Assembly: GCA_003342895.1 (NCBI GenBank)
Contig: PTFA01000042.1
Coordinates: 434,001 to 498,000, forward strand
Origin: Casuarius casuarius
Lineage: Eukaryota; Chordata; Aves; Casuariiformes; Casuariidae
Direction of reading: 5' to 3'
Length of the DNA: 64,000 nucleotides
Within the stretch, counting starts at the first letter, position 1. Every line of letters begins with the position of its first letter. Positions 46,776-60,960 of the stretch are shown here, piece by piece. Below the pieces are notes generated by a model. It saw nothing but the letters and a program-made list of their open reading frames with translations, was not told where the DNA came from and made no database searches. A program made the position numbers and the translations under genes.

Positions 46776-49700
46776 CTCTAAACAGAACACTTAATTCTAA
46801 CACAAAGGGCAGTGCTACAGTGATGAGAGAGCACTGTATAAAAGCAAGTGAGTATAATTAAGTAATACTAAAAATCTACTGACTGGCTCCAAGGAAAATG
46901 AATTCCTTAAAATAGATTACATCTTTGGAAAAAAAATGGATACACATCACAGAATATATCAACGATGCCATTACCCCCAGTACTAGTAAAGTAAGCTGCC
47001 AGTTTTACAGAGACTGTGCCTAAGAAAAAGCAAAGATTAGGAAAATATGACCAAACTTTGTATACAATTCTTTGAGACAAAATCAGAATGGTATCTAAGT
47101 TGAAGATAAAAGTAAGTTAAATCAGATTTCATATATAAACTATAGTAAGTAGTGTTTAGGAGTGAAGAGACAAAAAAACCATGGGGTATGCTACTACTGA
47201 GGTGGCTCTGATGCAGCTAGGGAGTTACCCAATAGAGGGTCACAGTATTTCACTAAGAGTTTGGGCTACTTGCATAGTCCCTCAGAGCAGTTCTCTACCA
47301 GGAGATGACCAATCTTTTCATGCAGTGCTGAGAGGGTTTTTTTTCATGTCCTATTTACATATAGACACAATTTTGCTGAATATTTTACTTGTGTTTGCTG
47401 CCCATTAGGGAAAGCCTGAAGCTTTCATAATCTGAAGTATGAGATTCATCCAAAGGAAATCAAACACTGTGGCAGATTCTATCTATGGATTAGCTGGGCA
47501 TCTGCAGACAAAAGCAGGATGCAATCATGTAGCCCCAAGCAAAATCATTCTTTGGAGCAGACTTTGGCTCTCATGCATCCCTTAGAAATCCCATCATGAT
47601 GCCAAGGGCATTTAAATCCCAAATGTGAGAGAAAATATCATCTCCCACAGCAGCAGATGTTGGCAGCTTCAAACATAGCCACAAAATGTATTACTCCCTG
47701 TTACAAAAAGGAAAAAAAAAAAAACAATGTCTTCGTCCTGCATTAACATGTGTGTGAGTATGCCACAAGCATTCAATGGGCATTATAAATACCATGCATC
47801 TCAAGAGTGTTATTGCAGTAATCTGCAAAATTACACTATAGCTTTTGCTTAGATAACAATTATAAGGGAATCATTCCTTCCCTTATGTGTCAGAGACATC
47901 CTCTCCAGAAAGAGTGCAAGTGTGGCTGGCAGAGGAGACTCAGCCACTGAGCGGTCGAAGATGTTGGCAGGCCTGTTATGGCCAACTCAGCTGCTTTCAC
48001 CCAGGATTTGGCCCTGCCAAATCTGGACACATCCAGAAATCAGTAATTTTACCAAGACTCCCTTTTCTATGAAATTCGGCTCACCCAAACCAGAAGTAAA
48101 AAGAATCTTGGCTTTTTTTTCCCTGCTGAGTCTACTGTGAGGTTTGCATGGACTCAAGTGGTCAAACTTGCTCTGTATCTGAGAAAGAGTTTCATCCATT
48201 TTTAAAATTCCAATTCCGTGTAGCAGTGTATATATCCAAAATGTAACCAAAAAAAATCAAACACAATAAAGAGTAAACAGATTAATTTCTGCTTGAATAG
48301 CACATCTGTTCAGAAAAAGCCAGAGTGGAAAATAAGCATGAAACACAATTTGAAGTCATTTTCCAACGTTCACGGTATTAAGTCATATATATACATATAT
48401 ATGTGTGTGTGTGTGTGTATAAAATCTTTCTCTTTGGAGAATTAAGCCATATTTGCTACTCTCAGGCTGGACAGGTACACTGGTGGCAGGGAGCAGGGAA
48501 AAAAATTACTGTAAGTCCCCATGGACAATATGCAGTTACTACTTTTCCATCAGGGTTCCACACCATTGATCTTGACAAATGAATCCTATCAAATTGGCTT
48601 TTTTCCCATAAACTTCCTTTGTGAGCAGTTTAGCTCTTGAGGCTGATCCAGTCTCTAAGAAAATGCCTCATGGATAAGATTTATCCCCATCGGATAGAAC
48701 TGTAGCTTATCCTTCAATTTCCTTTGATTCAAGAATCAAAAAACCAAGGTAGCAGATGAAAGAGAAATCATGAAAAATCTAACTATCAAAAATACCATTT
48801 ATTCCTGTGTAAATAAAACATGTAACAGACTTTTTTTATAAAGATCAAATGAATGCTCCCATGGCAGAGTATTTGTATTCTGAAAAAATTGTTTAAAATG
48901 TGAGAAGGACAGTAGATTTCTGTTCAACTGCAAGCACACAAAAAGAGAAAAAATCCACCTAGTGGGGTGAATTTTTATAACCACCCAGACTCCAGCATTG
49001 AGGCAGTTGGCAACATGTCAATTGTCGACTCATCTTCACTGCCATTTTTCAGGGAAACCAGCGTATCCCACCCTCCCCCCACATAAAACAGGCACGAATA
49101 GTCATTTATGGTTGCTAGGGGACCTTTTTAAAAATAGACAGCTAATAGTAGAACACCAGCAGAGTCTGTTTGGTGATCCACTTCTTCCTTACGGCAGGTC
49201 TATTAATGGGGAACAGGCACCAAATTATCGTATTCGTGCACACCACCATTGCGTGAGCTCATTCTCCTCTCCACTCCATGGGTCTTTCCTTTGAGAAATG
49301 ACTGAACTCATCACACTCAGCTTTTAAAAATGCAACATTTCAGTACTTAAAATGACGACAGCCCCACTGTTGCTGAGCAATCCAGTGCGATGTTCATAGG
49401 GGTCGAGGTGCCTTGGGAAACCCAGGGCCCGCATAGCTTGGGAGATGCAGAGAGATGTTTCCTCTCCCAAGTCGGCCAGCCAGGAGACTCAGAAGCACTG
49501 CTGGGAGATATTTATCAACTACTTAGTATTTCTGTTAAGTGTTACCTGTTTCTGCTCAGCACTACTCAGGCAGTCCTTAACAACTTCATTTACTTTCCTT
49601 TTTTATTCTTCAGTAAGACTGGCTCGAGTCCCCACTTAACCTAGGAGCCCTTCTCCGTGTGCTTCCGTTGTTCAGCACACTTGTGACTTAACAAACTGTG

Positions 49701-52700
49701 GTTTCAGTGGTGAAGGAACATTTAAATGGCTCTTCTGCACTACACTGAAATTTTAATTTATTAGAGGAGGCAAGGAGGATAATCTCCATAGCCTCGCTAA
49801 ATATTTTATCTGTTTGTTTGTTTGTTTATTCATATATTTGTTTATTATTAAAGAGGATTTTGTTGCTCTCTGTGTAGACAGTTTATTTGGGAACTGTAGT
49901 TGCACGTTTCCGAAGCACTGGTAGTGTGTTTCTGTCCAAAGTTTCTCATATTTTCCCCATAACAGCTTTGCCTGTACACCAAACAACTCCTGCACATCTT
50001 TCCAAACCTGAAGGACTGACATCTCGCACAAACCTTTGTTTTTCCATCTGTGTGCCTTCCACCACAAAACAAAATTAAATCAAAACTGCCAGGAAAAAAA
50101 TAAAAGGTCTTTATAACTCACGGGATTGAAATCCATAAATAAGTGTTTAATCTTTTAGATATGAATAAAATTTCTGATTAGACCACTTCTTTAGCCTCTC
50201 TATGGCTAAACTAAAGCAAACAGATAAGGAGCAGGAAATGGCATATCAGGAAATGGCACTTAAAATAGGCTTCCTGGGACAATAAAGATCATGCCACCTG
50301 GGGAAAAGCTGCCCTGATACTAACATTTTTAATACATTAGTCCTCCCAGTCAATTCTGAAGATATGTTAGCAAATATACAAGGGAAGGAGGCATGAAGTG
50401 ACCAAAACAGTGTGTCATATTGTGATGAGAAAAAAAGGACAAAAGAGGATCCATTTATAACTCCATAAACTTGAACACCGATGGAAACTCCCTTGAGCCG
50501 ATGGCATGAACAAAGGCTGACAGAATGGTTCGTATTCCCTGTTCCACCAAGTGTCCCCTATAGAAACAGGCTGGGGGAAAAATAATTTAAAGCTGTATGG
50601 TGGCCTGGATGCTTTAATTTAATTCCATATGTTTGCCTTATCCGAGTAAGCTCAAAGAGCAAGTTCAGTGTCTTCAGTGTGATCTTGAGGGATATGTACT
50701 CTGGCCTGCAGTATCTTAGTTTCCTGTCACATCCATACCCTCAAATATCTCTGATAGAGCTTAAATTTTGAGTCTGTTGACTTAGTAACCATGTTAAGAA
50801 TCAGACTGGTTCNGAAGCTAAGTTGCACATATCTGTGTCTTTAGACTCATTTATGATAAATCTCAGTATTATAAATCTCATATATTTATTTTAAAGAAGG
50901 AAGAGTTATTTCAGATTCAGGGTCTGGTCTCTGGCTCATTGTTCTTCTACCATGTAGTATTATAATTAACTCAAGGGATCTAAAATAAAAATTACAAAAA
51001 GTGTCTTCTTTCTCTTTGGCATTTACCTCCTACCAGATTGGACAGAAATTTCTAAGAAATTGCAGTTTATTCTTACCAGTTCTCTTTATAACAGCAAACC
51101 TGAACTAAATTTAAATCTTATCTACTAAATTAGCCTCCAGTCTCCTGAGGATCCCTTTCTTGTGTCTCCAGCCCATCCCTGCTTTATGCCAGCTATACTT
51201 TTTCACTATGTACAGCATGACCCTCCTGACAGTGTATTTGCTTTTTCATTTGCTAGTTTCCTTATCAAACTTTATCGCAGCCAGTGTGCAATTTTTCACA
51301 CTTCCTTTGAGTGCTCCTTCCCTCACTTTTGTCAGTGTCCACACTTTACAGTCACACATCTTCTTCAGCAGGACCAGCTGTTAGGATGATGCTGATGATG
51401 TTTGCTCTCCTATAAAGATTTGTCCATACTTGCATTAAAAAGCTGTGTTTTGAAATGTCACTTGACAGTGTTTTTGTTTTGTTATTGGCACAACTGGTGT
51501 TTGTTGGACTACCAGAGACAGACAGATGCCAAATAAAATGTTTGGCACGCAAGCATGTGAGTGACAGTATGAAGTGAAAATTTGAAGCACACAAACCTAT
51601 AGCATGTTCTTTTGGAGTTATAGGGTGCATACTGCATATACATAGTTTGTTCAGCAGCGACAGTGCTGCAGTTCCTGTTAGCTGTTGGGTAAAAAGCTTC
51701 TCAGGGGGCATGTATATGCAGTATTTTAGCTCAGATCATGAGTGTGTTTTTGAAGTGAATCTCCTGATTGTCCCCAGTTCCCACACTGGCTTGCATCGTG
51801 GAGCTGCAATGTGTTTGGATGGAGCCAAACTGGAAGATACACTCCAGAAGCATGACCTAATGCTCTCCTACCACTAGTGAGACTGCATTTCATGAAAACA
51901 GAGCAGAGTTTGTCCATCGCAAATGCTGCAGCCTCTGTAGTGGGGCCATCCACTGTTTTGCTCTGTGGACCCACAGCCCCACCTGCTAATGCAGCAAGAG
52001 CCTCATGCCTGGACACTTCTGTAGATGCCGTAACTAAAGAGTGGCTGACATCATAGCACTAAAACGCATATGTTCTCAGGCTTCTATTGTTTTCAAGATG
52101 CTCATCATGGAAACAGTATGAGGATGTAGTTATTTTGAATATAGACCGAACTGTTTGACCTAGGTAGTAAGAGCCTATTTCTATTTACTACAAGATGTAA
52201 ATTAAGCAACTTCACAATGTTCCCCCTATAAAAGACTACTCTACGACAGCCAGTTACGGATAGTGCCTCTCTATCTGTACTGATTTGCAATTTTTATAAT
52301 AGTAAATGGATATAAACTTGATTCTGCAAGATTTCACTCCTTTTTTGTATTACACTTCACGTTTGATTTTTAGTTCGTTGGGAGATGTGTGTTTGCATAG
52401 CACCTTGCCCAGCAGACATCCTGTTAGGGCATGCCTGCACAGATATTAGACATCTCTATCAGCATTCCAAGATGAGTGAATAAAAGCAAGGACTGGTACA
52501 GAAACTGTGTAGCCATACTAGTGTCCTCTTGACATAGCACGTTACCCTGGGCTGCGTTCTGCAACAATTCATTTATAGTTCCTTTGGACTGAGCCATCTG
52601 TGTCTGTCTGTACACATCCAAGTAGTATCTCCTTACAAGCCTTCTGGGGGACATGCTAATGTAAATCAAAAATACAAAGTATTATTAAATACTTCATATT

Positions 52701-53509
52701 TTTCAGTCTTCATTTTATGATTTTGAAGAGCTAGATTTTCAGGAAAGGGAAAAGCTGGAAAAGTGAAAGGGATTTTAGTTCAAGTAATCTTGGCTTATTT
52801 TAATGGACATACAGTAATGATTTTTTTCCAATATGTTTGTATTCCTCACGGTTGCTTCTTGGTGAAATATATAATTCTCATTCTGGGGAAAAAGGAAATA
52901 TCGCTTACTCAGCTCCTGGTGCCTATCTCTGACTACTACTTTTTCCTTTTTAACAAAAGAAAGAAACAGTATTGGCAGGTTCATTGTGGCTGTATAGTGC
53001 ATTTTAAAAAGACACTATATCATCCCTGCAGGGGTGACTCTCCTTTGGGAGTAGGCACATAATCTATTATCATGATCTCAGGAGCCCTTCAGGGTAAGCC
53101 CTTCCTTCCTGTTACTAACCCAAAAAATCCAAATCTAATTAGCTCTTCCTGAAACGGCTTTCAATAGATTTATATATTTAAAGAGTTGCTCTTCTTTTCT
53201 TAACAAAACTATTCTCCACAATATTGTAGTTGCCTGAATTCCTGCATGGGAAGGAAAAGCCATGGGACCAGGAAATATTAATATTGCTGTATACACAGAT
53301 GGGGCTGGACGACCAGGGAAAGACCTCTTACACATTTCTGAGCACCAAGTTAGACATGGACGATTATAAATACTTCTTTCCCATCATCCTTCCCTTCCTT
53401 TCAAGTTATATGTACCCAGAAAAAACTCTCTTTTCCAGGACAGAGTTTTATTTTACATCTATTGAAGTACTGAGGACCAGCAGACAGCAATTTTAGAAGT
53501 GCTTGGCGT
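46776..53509. other. Non-coding DNA, no gene seen
   Basis: Nearly 7 kb without recognised exons. It holds an A-run at 47712-47724, a TA/TG microsatellite, a TTTGATTC/GAATCAAA inverted repeat at 48723-48740, a (TTTG)n tract at 49811-49826 and one N at 50813. Frames up to 119 codons (51352-51711, -) overlap opposite-strand frames and match nothing known. Confidence 0.5.
48384..48420 (+). repeat. (TA)n-(TG)n microsatellite
   Basis: CATATATATACATATATATG runs into eight or so TG units. It is a typical compound dinucleotide microsatellite, likely length-polymorphic. Confidence 0.92.
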
Positions 53510-53615
53510 TGGTCTAACACTACCCCATTGAAGTCTGCGGTTTTACCATCAAGAACATTCGGTGCAATCAAGCCAAATCAGAGCACTTTTGTAAATCCCA
53601 CCTGAAAATGTGAGC
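53510..53615 (+). repeat. Possible ancient interspersed repeat
   Basis: ACCCCATTGAAGTCTGCGGT, TTTTACCATC, CAAGCCAAATCAGAGC and TTTTGTAAATCCCACCTG resemble a decayed copy of the cattgaagtcaatgg / tttgaaaatcccacc repeat known to me from sauropsid sequence. Imperfect and from memory. Confidence 0.3.
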
Positions 53616-55999
53616 ATTTGGTTATACCGTGCCCAGCACAGCAGCTCCTTGGTTTGTAATGCAACAAATAATATCTGTTTTACAAGAAAAAGCTGAAGAC
53701 AGTTGCTTCCGCAAACAAGCCCATTTCAATAGGGATGCGATATATAGCACAAATGGGAGCAGAGGAGGCTGCCTCCTCTGTATGTAGACTCAAATAACTA
53801 GACCCATTTTTCTTTGTAGTACTAAAATTAGACAACAAGTGTTAAGATGCCAAGGGCACACCTTTTGCTCTGTCAATTCCTTAGACAGCTTTCATCTTTT
53901 CAAATAAAAGAATGGACTTAGCTCTTTGTGATTGCTCATGCATACCTCTGACTTGTTCACACACACAGTTCCTGAACTTAAGAAAACCTTGCATTTTTAT
54001 TCTTGGTGCAGTAAGTCACGTCTCTACTTAAAACCCCACAGGATGATTTAGCTCACTGCATGTTTTACTTCAAAACCTGAACATGGCCGCAGGGAAACAT
54101 CCTAGCTTTCCAGACAAGATCAGAAAGCATATCCCTGTGACTGTTTTATATGGGTGCTTATTTTGCCCTTGTGTAAAATAGATAGTAGAGCGTTACCTGT
54201 TTACAAAAACAGCCAGCAATATTCTAACATTTCTTTCTGAGAGTGTGACCAAAACCTTTCAACAGAATAGGACAATGGAGATAATTCCAGAAAATAAGGC
54301 TTTGAATAAAGGTGGCTGGTTGTTTTCAAGGAAACCCACGCCTATCAGGGGATACAGCCCACTTTCAGAAAAGTTGAATTTATGTAGAACGGAAAGCTTG
54401 ATGTTATACCTGATGATACAATTTACATACAGAAATTACCACTTTCTTTATATCTGTACCTACACACAAGCTGATACCTATCTATATCTGTGTCACTGTA
54501 GGCTAACATCATGGGCTTTCTACAGGAGAAAAGTTAAGCCTTGCTCTGTACAAGGAAGGCCCTCGAGGGGCAGAGGGAGGAGTGCTATAAAATGTATGTT
54601 TAGGTGACCTCAGAGCACCATGTCAAAAAAACACAACACCACAGCAGCGTTTTAGAGGATGAAGCTCGCCTCTGCAGGGCAGTTCCTTGGTTAAAGGAAT
54701 TAGATGGCTTTTGGGAGAGATCAGAAGATGCTGCTCTTCTAAGGGTGTCCTTTTCTGAATTTGGACATGGCAAAGAGACAGAGCAAAAGCGAAAGCACAG
54801 ACCCACGCTCCAAGCTCTGAAATTTCTGCTGCTGTTCTTTAACCTTGGGAACTTTTGTCACAAGACCAAAGTCGCCCATTAGGATACCTCCAGAGGGAAA
54901 AGTAATTGCCCTCCTTTCTCTTAGCCATTTCTTTCCTTTTTCCTTAGCACAACAGAACATTGTCTAATTGCAACTAAAATATGGATTTGACTGTTAATAT
55001 TGAGGGGAATAAAGACTGTCTCACAGCTCAGGCTCTGCCTGTGGGGAAGGAACAGCTAACAGATGGAACCGAGCAGAGAAAATGTAATGCAGACATAGAA
55101 AAAAACAAGAGGGATACAGACGGTAGATTATCCCCTCCTGTTTATCCTTTTCATGTGTATGGATACAAGCAGATACTCAGTGAAACAGGAAAGCAACAAT
55201 TTTGAAATTGGGTAAAAGAAAATGCTGTTGGAAGCGAAGAATAATTAACCCGTCGAAAACGTTGCTACAAGGTGATACTGAGAACTAAAAGTTCAGGGGG
55301 ATTCAAGAAAAAATGAGGCATTTACATGGAGATTGAGAACAGCTATAAACACACTAGATAAGATTATTTCAAGATATGCAGAATTGATGCATGTTAGAAA
55401 TAAGTTAAACACCAGAGAGTAAGAAGCTGCAAAAGAACTTCCTTGAGGTATATTTTTCCATAATTCTCCATTACAGTGTTTCTTATAATCTCCTTTAAAA
55501 CCTGTAACATTGGACAGTGTCAGACACTGAAAATTGGAATAAAAAAACTCCAGAACATGCTTATATCATAATTCCTCTGATTTCTGTACCACTTTCTGGG
55601 GAAAAAAAAGAAAGCATTACTGTTCTACAGCAGTAAATGGTCTGACTGTTGAGCCAAAACAGTGTATCTGTTTTTACCGATGTAGAATTATCCTTCTGTT
55701 TCCATGCTGCTGGCAAGAGTGAGTTTTGTATATGAATTCGGGACAGTACACAGCCCCTTCTCCATAATACATTCATTACCTCACTCTCCCACCAAAAGAC
55801 CTTGCAAGAGGAACAGCACCTGCTAAAAATTCACTCACCCTGATAAATTGCAAAACACCTCTAACTCGCAGACAGTAGGGAGAGCTCCCTTACAGACCCA
55901 CAAACTAGCTTTTATTTAACATCTGGGTCTCCAAGTGGAATTCTAATATCGGTTTCACGATCTGTGGACATTAACTGCTCACTGGACTGCACAATAAAG
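53616..55999. other. Non-coding DNA, no gene seen
   Basis: Frames at 54245-54607 (120 codons, +) and 54600-54960 overlap opposite-strand frames and lack recognisable domains. No repeat family recognised. Confidence 0.5.
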
Positions 56000-56290
56000 T
56001 GTGCCTGGCAATTTCACAATTTGCCGGATAAATACTTGTGCCTGGGCAAGAATAAAACAACAGATCCTGACTCCAAGGGGAAGCCCATTTGCTGTGATTT
56101 ATACACTTACTGCAGTGGATAAACACTAATGCCATCATGATTGCCCGCTGTAAAGATCCTGTCATCTGTAGCAACCTGTCTTTTCCATTGGGGCCAACCG
56201 TGCTATCTGATGATAAGCAATAAAGCTTGGAAGGTGACTGTAAAAGTAACAGACTGCCAGCAGCAGTCAGAGCTGTCATTGTTTTGTCAC
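56000..56290. promoter_or_regulatory. Candidate conserved non-coding element
   Basis: Repeat-free, moderately GC sequence with GCACAATAAAGTGTGCC (a short inverted repeat around AATAAA), a forkhead-like ATAAACA at 56119-56125, CATCATGATTGC and GATGATAAGCAATAAAGC. Its balanced composition and lack of repeats look like a constrained element; inference. Confidence 0.3.
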
Positions 56291-59200
56291 TGCCAGTTAT
56301 TTGAATTTTTGAGACTTACAAAGCCAGGAAACTTGCTACCTTTTTTATAATTTGGTCATATTTTTCTTATCCTGGCAGAAATGCAATACTTCTTCAAATC
56401 TTAACTTAATACAAAGGCAATCCTAATGAAAGAAAGATGAATAAATACCTTATTCCCCATTAGCTGCAAATGCCTTCCTATGAAATATTGTCTTGATAGT
56501 TTTATAAACACATTCATGGCATTTGCTAGATTTCTGAGTTCATGGTGCTGTGTTCTTTGACATTTTGGGCACAGTGCAATATACCAGGCTGAGAGAAGTG
56601 TATTTTGGAATTTCATGATGTTTTTCACAATAAATCCTCCATTCTCTGATCAGTTAAGCATGTTGCATACTGAAAAGTGCTTCAGTTTAAATAGGAAACG
56701 TGCATAAACACAGTTCCACATACTTAAGATTACCATCAACCTGCCAATTCGCTCTTATCTAAGATTTTTTCATTCCATTTCCTTTTCTTTATCCTCCTTG
56801 TGTACTGGTGCTTGAATACATGACAACAGGAGATAGCAGGACTGCAGTAAAGAGCTCCTGTAGCAGAACTCCAATCACCAAATCTCTTAAAAATGATCAC
56901 CTTTCTAAGGCAAGCCTGCTAGCTTCAGAAGCAGTCTCCAACTCTGGTTTTCAGGGCTGTGAGGGCAGGGGAGAGAGCACACTGGAAAATAGTGACAGGC
57001 AGGAAGCTGTGCAGTTGCAACTTACCTTAATCCCTCAGGAAAACACAACAACAGCCCAACTACAGCACTGCTTCAGGAGGACTGCTGTTCCTGTTAGCGT
57101 ATCTGGGCCATGCATATAAACTGCATCACCATATACAGATGTGACTGTATAAATGTACCACCTGCTTTCCTAAGGTCCCCATGTCCCTTCTGCACGTTGC
57201 GGCAGCCTGGGTCCCCGACAAGAAACCACACAAGTCCCGGCTCCTCTTCCACTGCCTTGCCTGCGAGAGCACACCGTCGCCCTCGATTGCTTTCCACGAG
57301 CTTTGTTAGGGCTTTTTTTTCTTTCTTCTGATACAAACGTAGCTGTTTATGAAGCTACCTGTGAATATTCTGCATTGTAGAGGGCTTTTACGGTGAGATG
57401 AAAAATTCTCTCTTTGATTTTGTGCTTTACTTACCATCCGCAACATAACAGAGTGGGCTAAATTTTGAGATGTGTGAAGGATGCAGATCACACTTTTTGA
57501 ATAATAAACATCAGTGCACTTCTGAACTTCCTGTGCTGCTTGATTTCTTGAAATATGTTTCCCTCTAATGAAGAAAAAGCTGAGCTACACTGATGGGCCT
57601 GATATTCCCAAAATTGCTATCAAAGCTTTTCCCTTTGATGTGTGCCTATGTCCTGATTGCACCATCTCCCAGGCTAGAGAGGAAGGAAAGACACTGTCGG
57701 TATAATGCTGTATGGCTCGAATGGAACTAGCATAACATCTTAATCCTCTCTTGCCTCGCGAGGAACACAAATCTCCCCAGATCCAATCTTTCACAAAAGC
57801 ACAAGCTTCATTGCAAGTGCAGCTACAATTTGATTTTGATTATACTTCTTCACAGAGTGTAGAATGGGGAAAGCCTGTATTTTGGCTATCTCAGATATAA
57901 TCTAGTTTGGGGATAACAGACACATCCGATTTCTTATGCCAGAAAATTCAGGTCCCTTCTTCCAGCCAGATTTTCTAAGAAAAAAAGGTTTACAAAATCA
58001 TGCTGTCTGCTCATCTGTCTTAGTCCTGTTAACTCCAATAATTAAACCACTGGCCAACATTAGCCAAGCTGACAGAGAATGGAGGTCCCAGAGTCATGTG
58101 ATTGCTACAAATTTTGCAAAAATTGGCTTGAGAAATGCGGTAAGGGGCCTCACAGAGGGTAACACTGAAGTTACCTATGTATTTGGTCTGCCAGCTGGCT
58201 AGTGATTACGTGGTATCTCTTGGAAACACCACCACTGCCTCTTGGCAGCCGTTAGTTTGGGGATGTGAGGAGGAGCTGGGGGACTTTGGGGAAAGAGGAG
58301 AACTAAAGGTGTTGCTGCAGGGAGGATCTCAAGAGGGGCAAGAAAGTGAGTTCAAGTTAAGGCAACTGTCAGGTGGGGATAAGCAGAGCCCAGGTCCATA
58401 GGGAACTAAGCTTCATCAGCTTGGCCCCTTGGCAAACTGTTTGTTTCTTGGACCCTTCTATCTTCTCCTTCCTTTCCTTTCTTTTTTTCTTTTTCTTTTT
58501 TTAAGCTTATAATGTCAACACCAGTGTGTCTCAGAATAAATGCAGCACCATTATCCAGCAAAAGGGATCTGGCAGTTGCATTTTATTTTTTACTATACAG
58601 TATAAACAAACTAAATTGACCAGATGCTTGGATGCTGCAAGTCAAGGAGGCTCTTTAGAGGTCAGGTAGCTCAAATTTATACCAGATTTATACCAGACCT
58701 CACCCAAAGTATTTCTGTGGATTTATAGATCAACAATGTGGAAAATTTTAAAGAATGAATGCATCATAACTAAGTTGGAACATTTTATTTCTTCATATTT
58801 GTCTTTCCTTTTTTTGAGCAACATACTCTGGAGTCTATGAAATATGTCATAAAGAACGGCAGAAGCAAATACATCATAAAATACAGAATACACTATTCCT
58901 ACTAGCTATAGCAGTGAAGGAATGATGTCTTTTCACCTTAAATGTTCAGGCAGAGTCACAGGCCACAGGGTCCCAGAGACCCCTGTAAGATCTCCTGTGT
59001 GAATACAGAAGAGATTTTTAACTTTGTAGCATGCCATTCAATGTCTTTTTATTTCACTTTGGCCCTCAGCAAGTACAAATCTGCCAGGCTGCCTGCAATT
59101 CTCCAATCAAAAGTAGGTTTACAAAATGGTGGGGGTTGCGTGGCACCCCCGTTCACACAGAGAGCTTGCTGACAGCCACAGGGCCCCAGGACCCCTGGGG

Positions 59201-60639
59201 ACACTGATACATTACCCCGTGGCTTACCCAGACAGCTCATCGGTTTGGGTTCCTTCTCTCTGACACTCATTTTTATAAATGCTTTTGCCAGATTACACTT
59301 AAACATGACCTTTTTAATCAGGCTACTCAGTATAATACATGCAAAATTATGGAAAGATGGATGCTGCTATTGCATTACTTATTTTTATCCCCATTGATTC
59401 TTCTGTATCTTCCATGAATCACCCTATTGAAAATGTGACAGGTTTATGTCAGTCACAACAGGACTGTGACAATATTAGCTCTACCATGAATTCAGCATGA
59501 CACCAAAATTGTATCATACTTGACTTTATTTGATATATTCGTGTACTGAATCAAAGGCTCAGTGCTAAGCTGCACAAAACAAGGGAAGATTCTTTTCTGA
59601 CAAGACATTCTTCTGTATAAAGAGAGGTTTGTGCTTTTAGTGTTTGCTGTGCCAGCTCTAGCCATGTGATCGTATGTAAATAATAATGCTATTTCTAGAA
59701 ACTGTGGCTAGAAGACATTCCAGCTCTCTTGTTATTCAAGTCTGTTTACAGCACCATCAGTAGCTGCAATAACTTACACCTGACAGCATCTAGTCTTACT
59801 ATAAACCCATGAATTTTGGCATTCTTTCTATGCCTCTGCTTTGGTGAGAACAAGCAGGGCAAAGAGCGAAATCTTCACAAATGTGGGAAATCTGGACAAA
59901 ACCAGCAGCCGGAGAAAAGGGAAGAAGGGGGATACTTTTGACCATTGATTTCCTTAAACTAATGAAATCCAGAACCTTCACTGGCAATTTGGATGAACCA
60001 TAGCAACTTCTCCAACCGCTCTGTTCTGCCGGAATAATACACTTGCCAGAACCTCATCAGTATAAACGGGCATAGCTTCATTGACCTGGGGAGGCAGAGA
60101 ACTAAAATAGCTTTTAGGTCATATTTTTTTTCTGAGGACAAGTGGTCTGTCACTTAAAACAAAGGGCAGAGAATCAGAAGAGCTGGTTTTGTACCCTGTT
60201 CTCTCCCAGATTTTCTGCAAGAACTCATAGAAATGACTGAGGGCTTGGCTCTCAATGACGTTTTGCAGTTATATATGCTGGTGCTAGGCAGTTTAAGGCT
60301 AATGCCAAATCAAACTTCCTGGAGAAGCTGTATGTGCAGTCACTGGGCTTTACTTGTTCTCCATGAAGTTTATGGCAAACTGACGACTGTGGAAGAAGGA
60401 CTGAGTTCTGAACCTTCAAAAAGGGCTGTGTCTGCTTCTTTCAGCCTGGCCCCTGCCAAACTAAGAAGTGATTTTAAGTAAGATATATTCTGAGGAGCTC
60501 GTCGGCATTACTCTACTTACTATGCATCAACATGTTAATTGGTTTCAAGGGGTTAAATCAGAAGTGTGGCCGACAGACATCTTTTTTATCCTGCCTGTCT
60601 TTTTTAACTTACAGGAGTAATGAAGGAATAAAGTTGTGG
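56291..60639. other. Non-coding DNA, no gene seen
   Basis: Contains a CT-rich low-complexity tract at 58451-58504 (TTCTCCTTCCTTTCCTTTCT continuing into T-runs) and a 12-bp direct repeat ATTTATACCAG at about 58676-58698. Frames up to 103 codons (56808-57119) are unsupported. Confidence 0.5.
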
Positions 60640-60960
60640 GTATGAATATTTTAAAATGAGCAACTGAATATGTTGAATATTCTTTTTAAAATGCTTCTTT
60701 GATGCTTGTTAATTATGCAATATGGATTAATTCAGCAGTGATAACGAGATATCAAAAATGACAATTTGGCATGAGCGGCAACTACATTCCATTTGGATTT
60801 TTTCCATGCATTTGGAATGATGGGTCAAACAATCAATGAAAAGACTTTACCAGTTTAATTGTACATTCATATTACTTCATTATAAAATACCGTAACTCAT
60901 TGCATCATCCTAAGAGTGGTAATAAAAACACTCTTGTCATTGTGAAAACTGGAGTTGCAA
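60640..60960. promoter_or_regulatory. Strong candidate conserved non-coding element / enhancer
   Basis: Repeat-free block with TTAATTATGCAATATGGATTA (GGATTA at 60724-60729, an OTX/PITX-type core), a TEAD (M-CAT) motif CATTCCA at 60785-60791 and its exact inverse TGGAATG at 60813-60819, then TTTAATTGTACATTC and GGTAATAAAAAC. Texture is typical of a vertebrate CNE. Activity and conservation are inference. Confidence 0.4.

Noticed and set aside
51352..51711. 119-codon - strand open frame
   Set aside because: Overlaps opposite-strand frames and has no recognisable family features.
54245..54607. 120-codon + strand open frame
   Set aside because: Mixed composition, no domain, and no exon-like boundaries.
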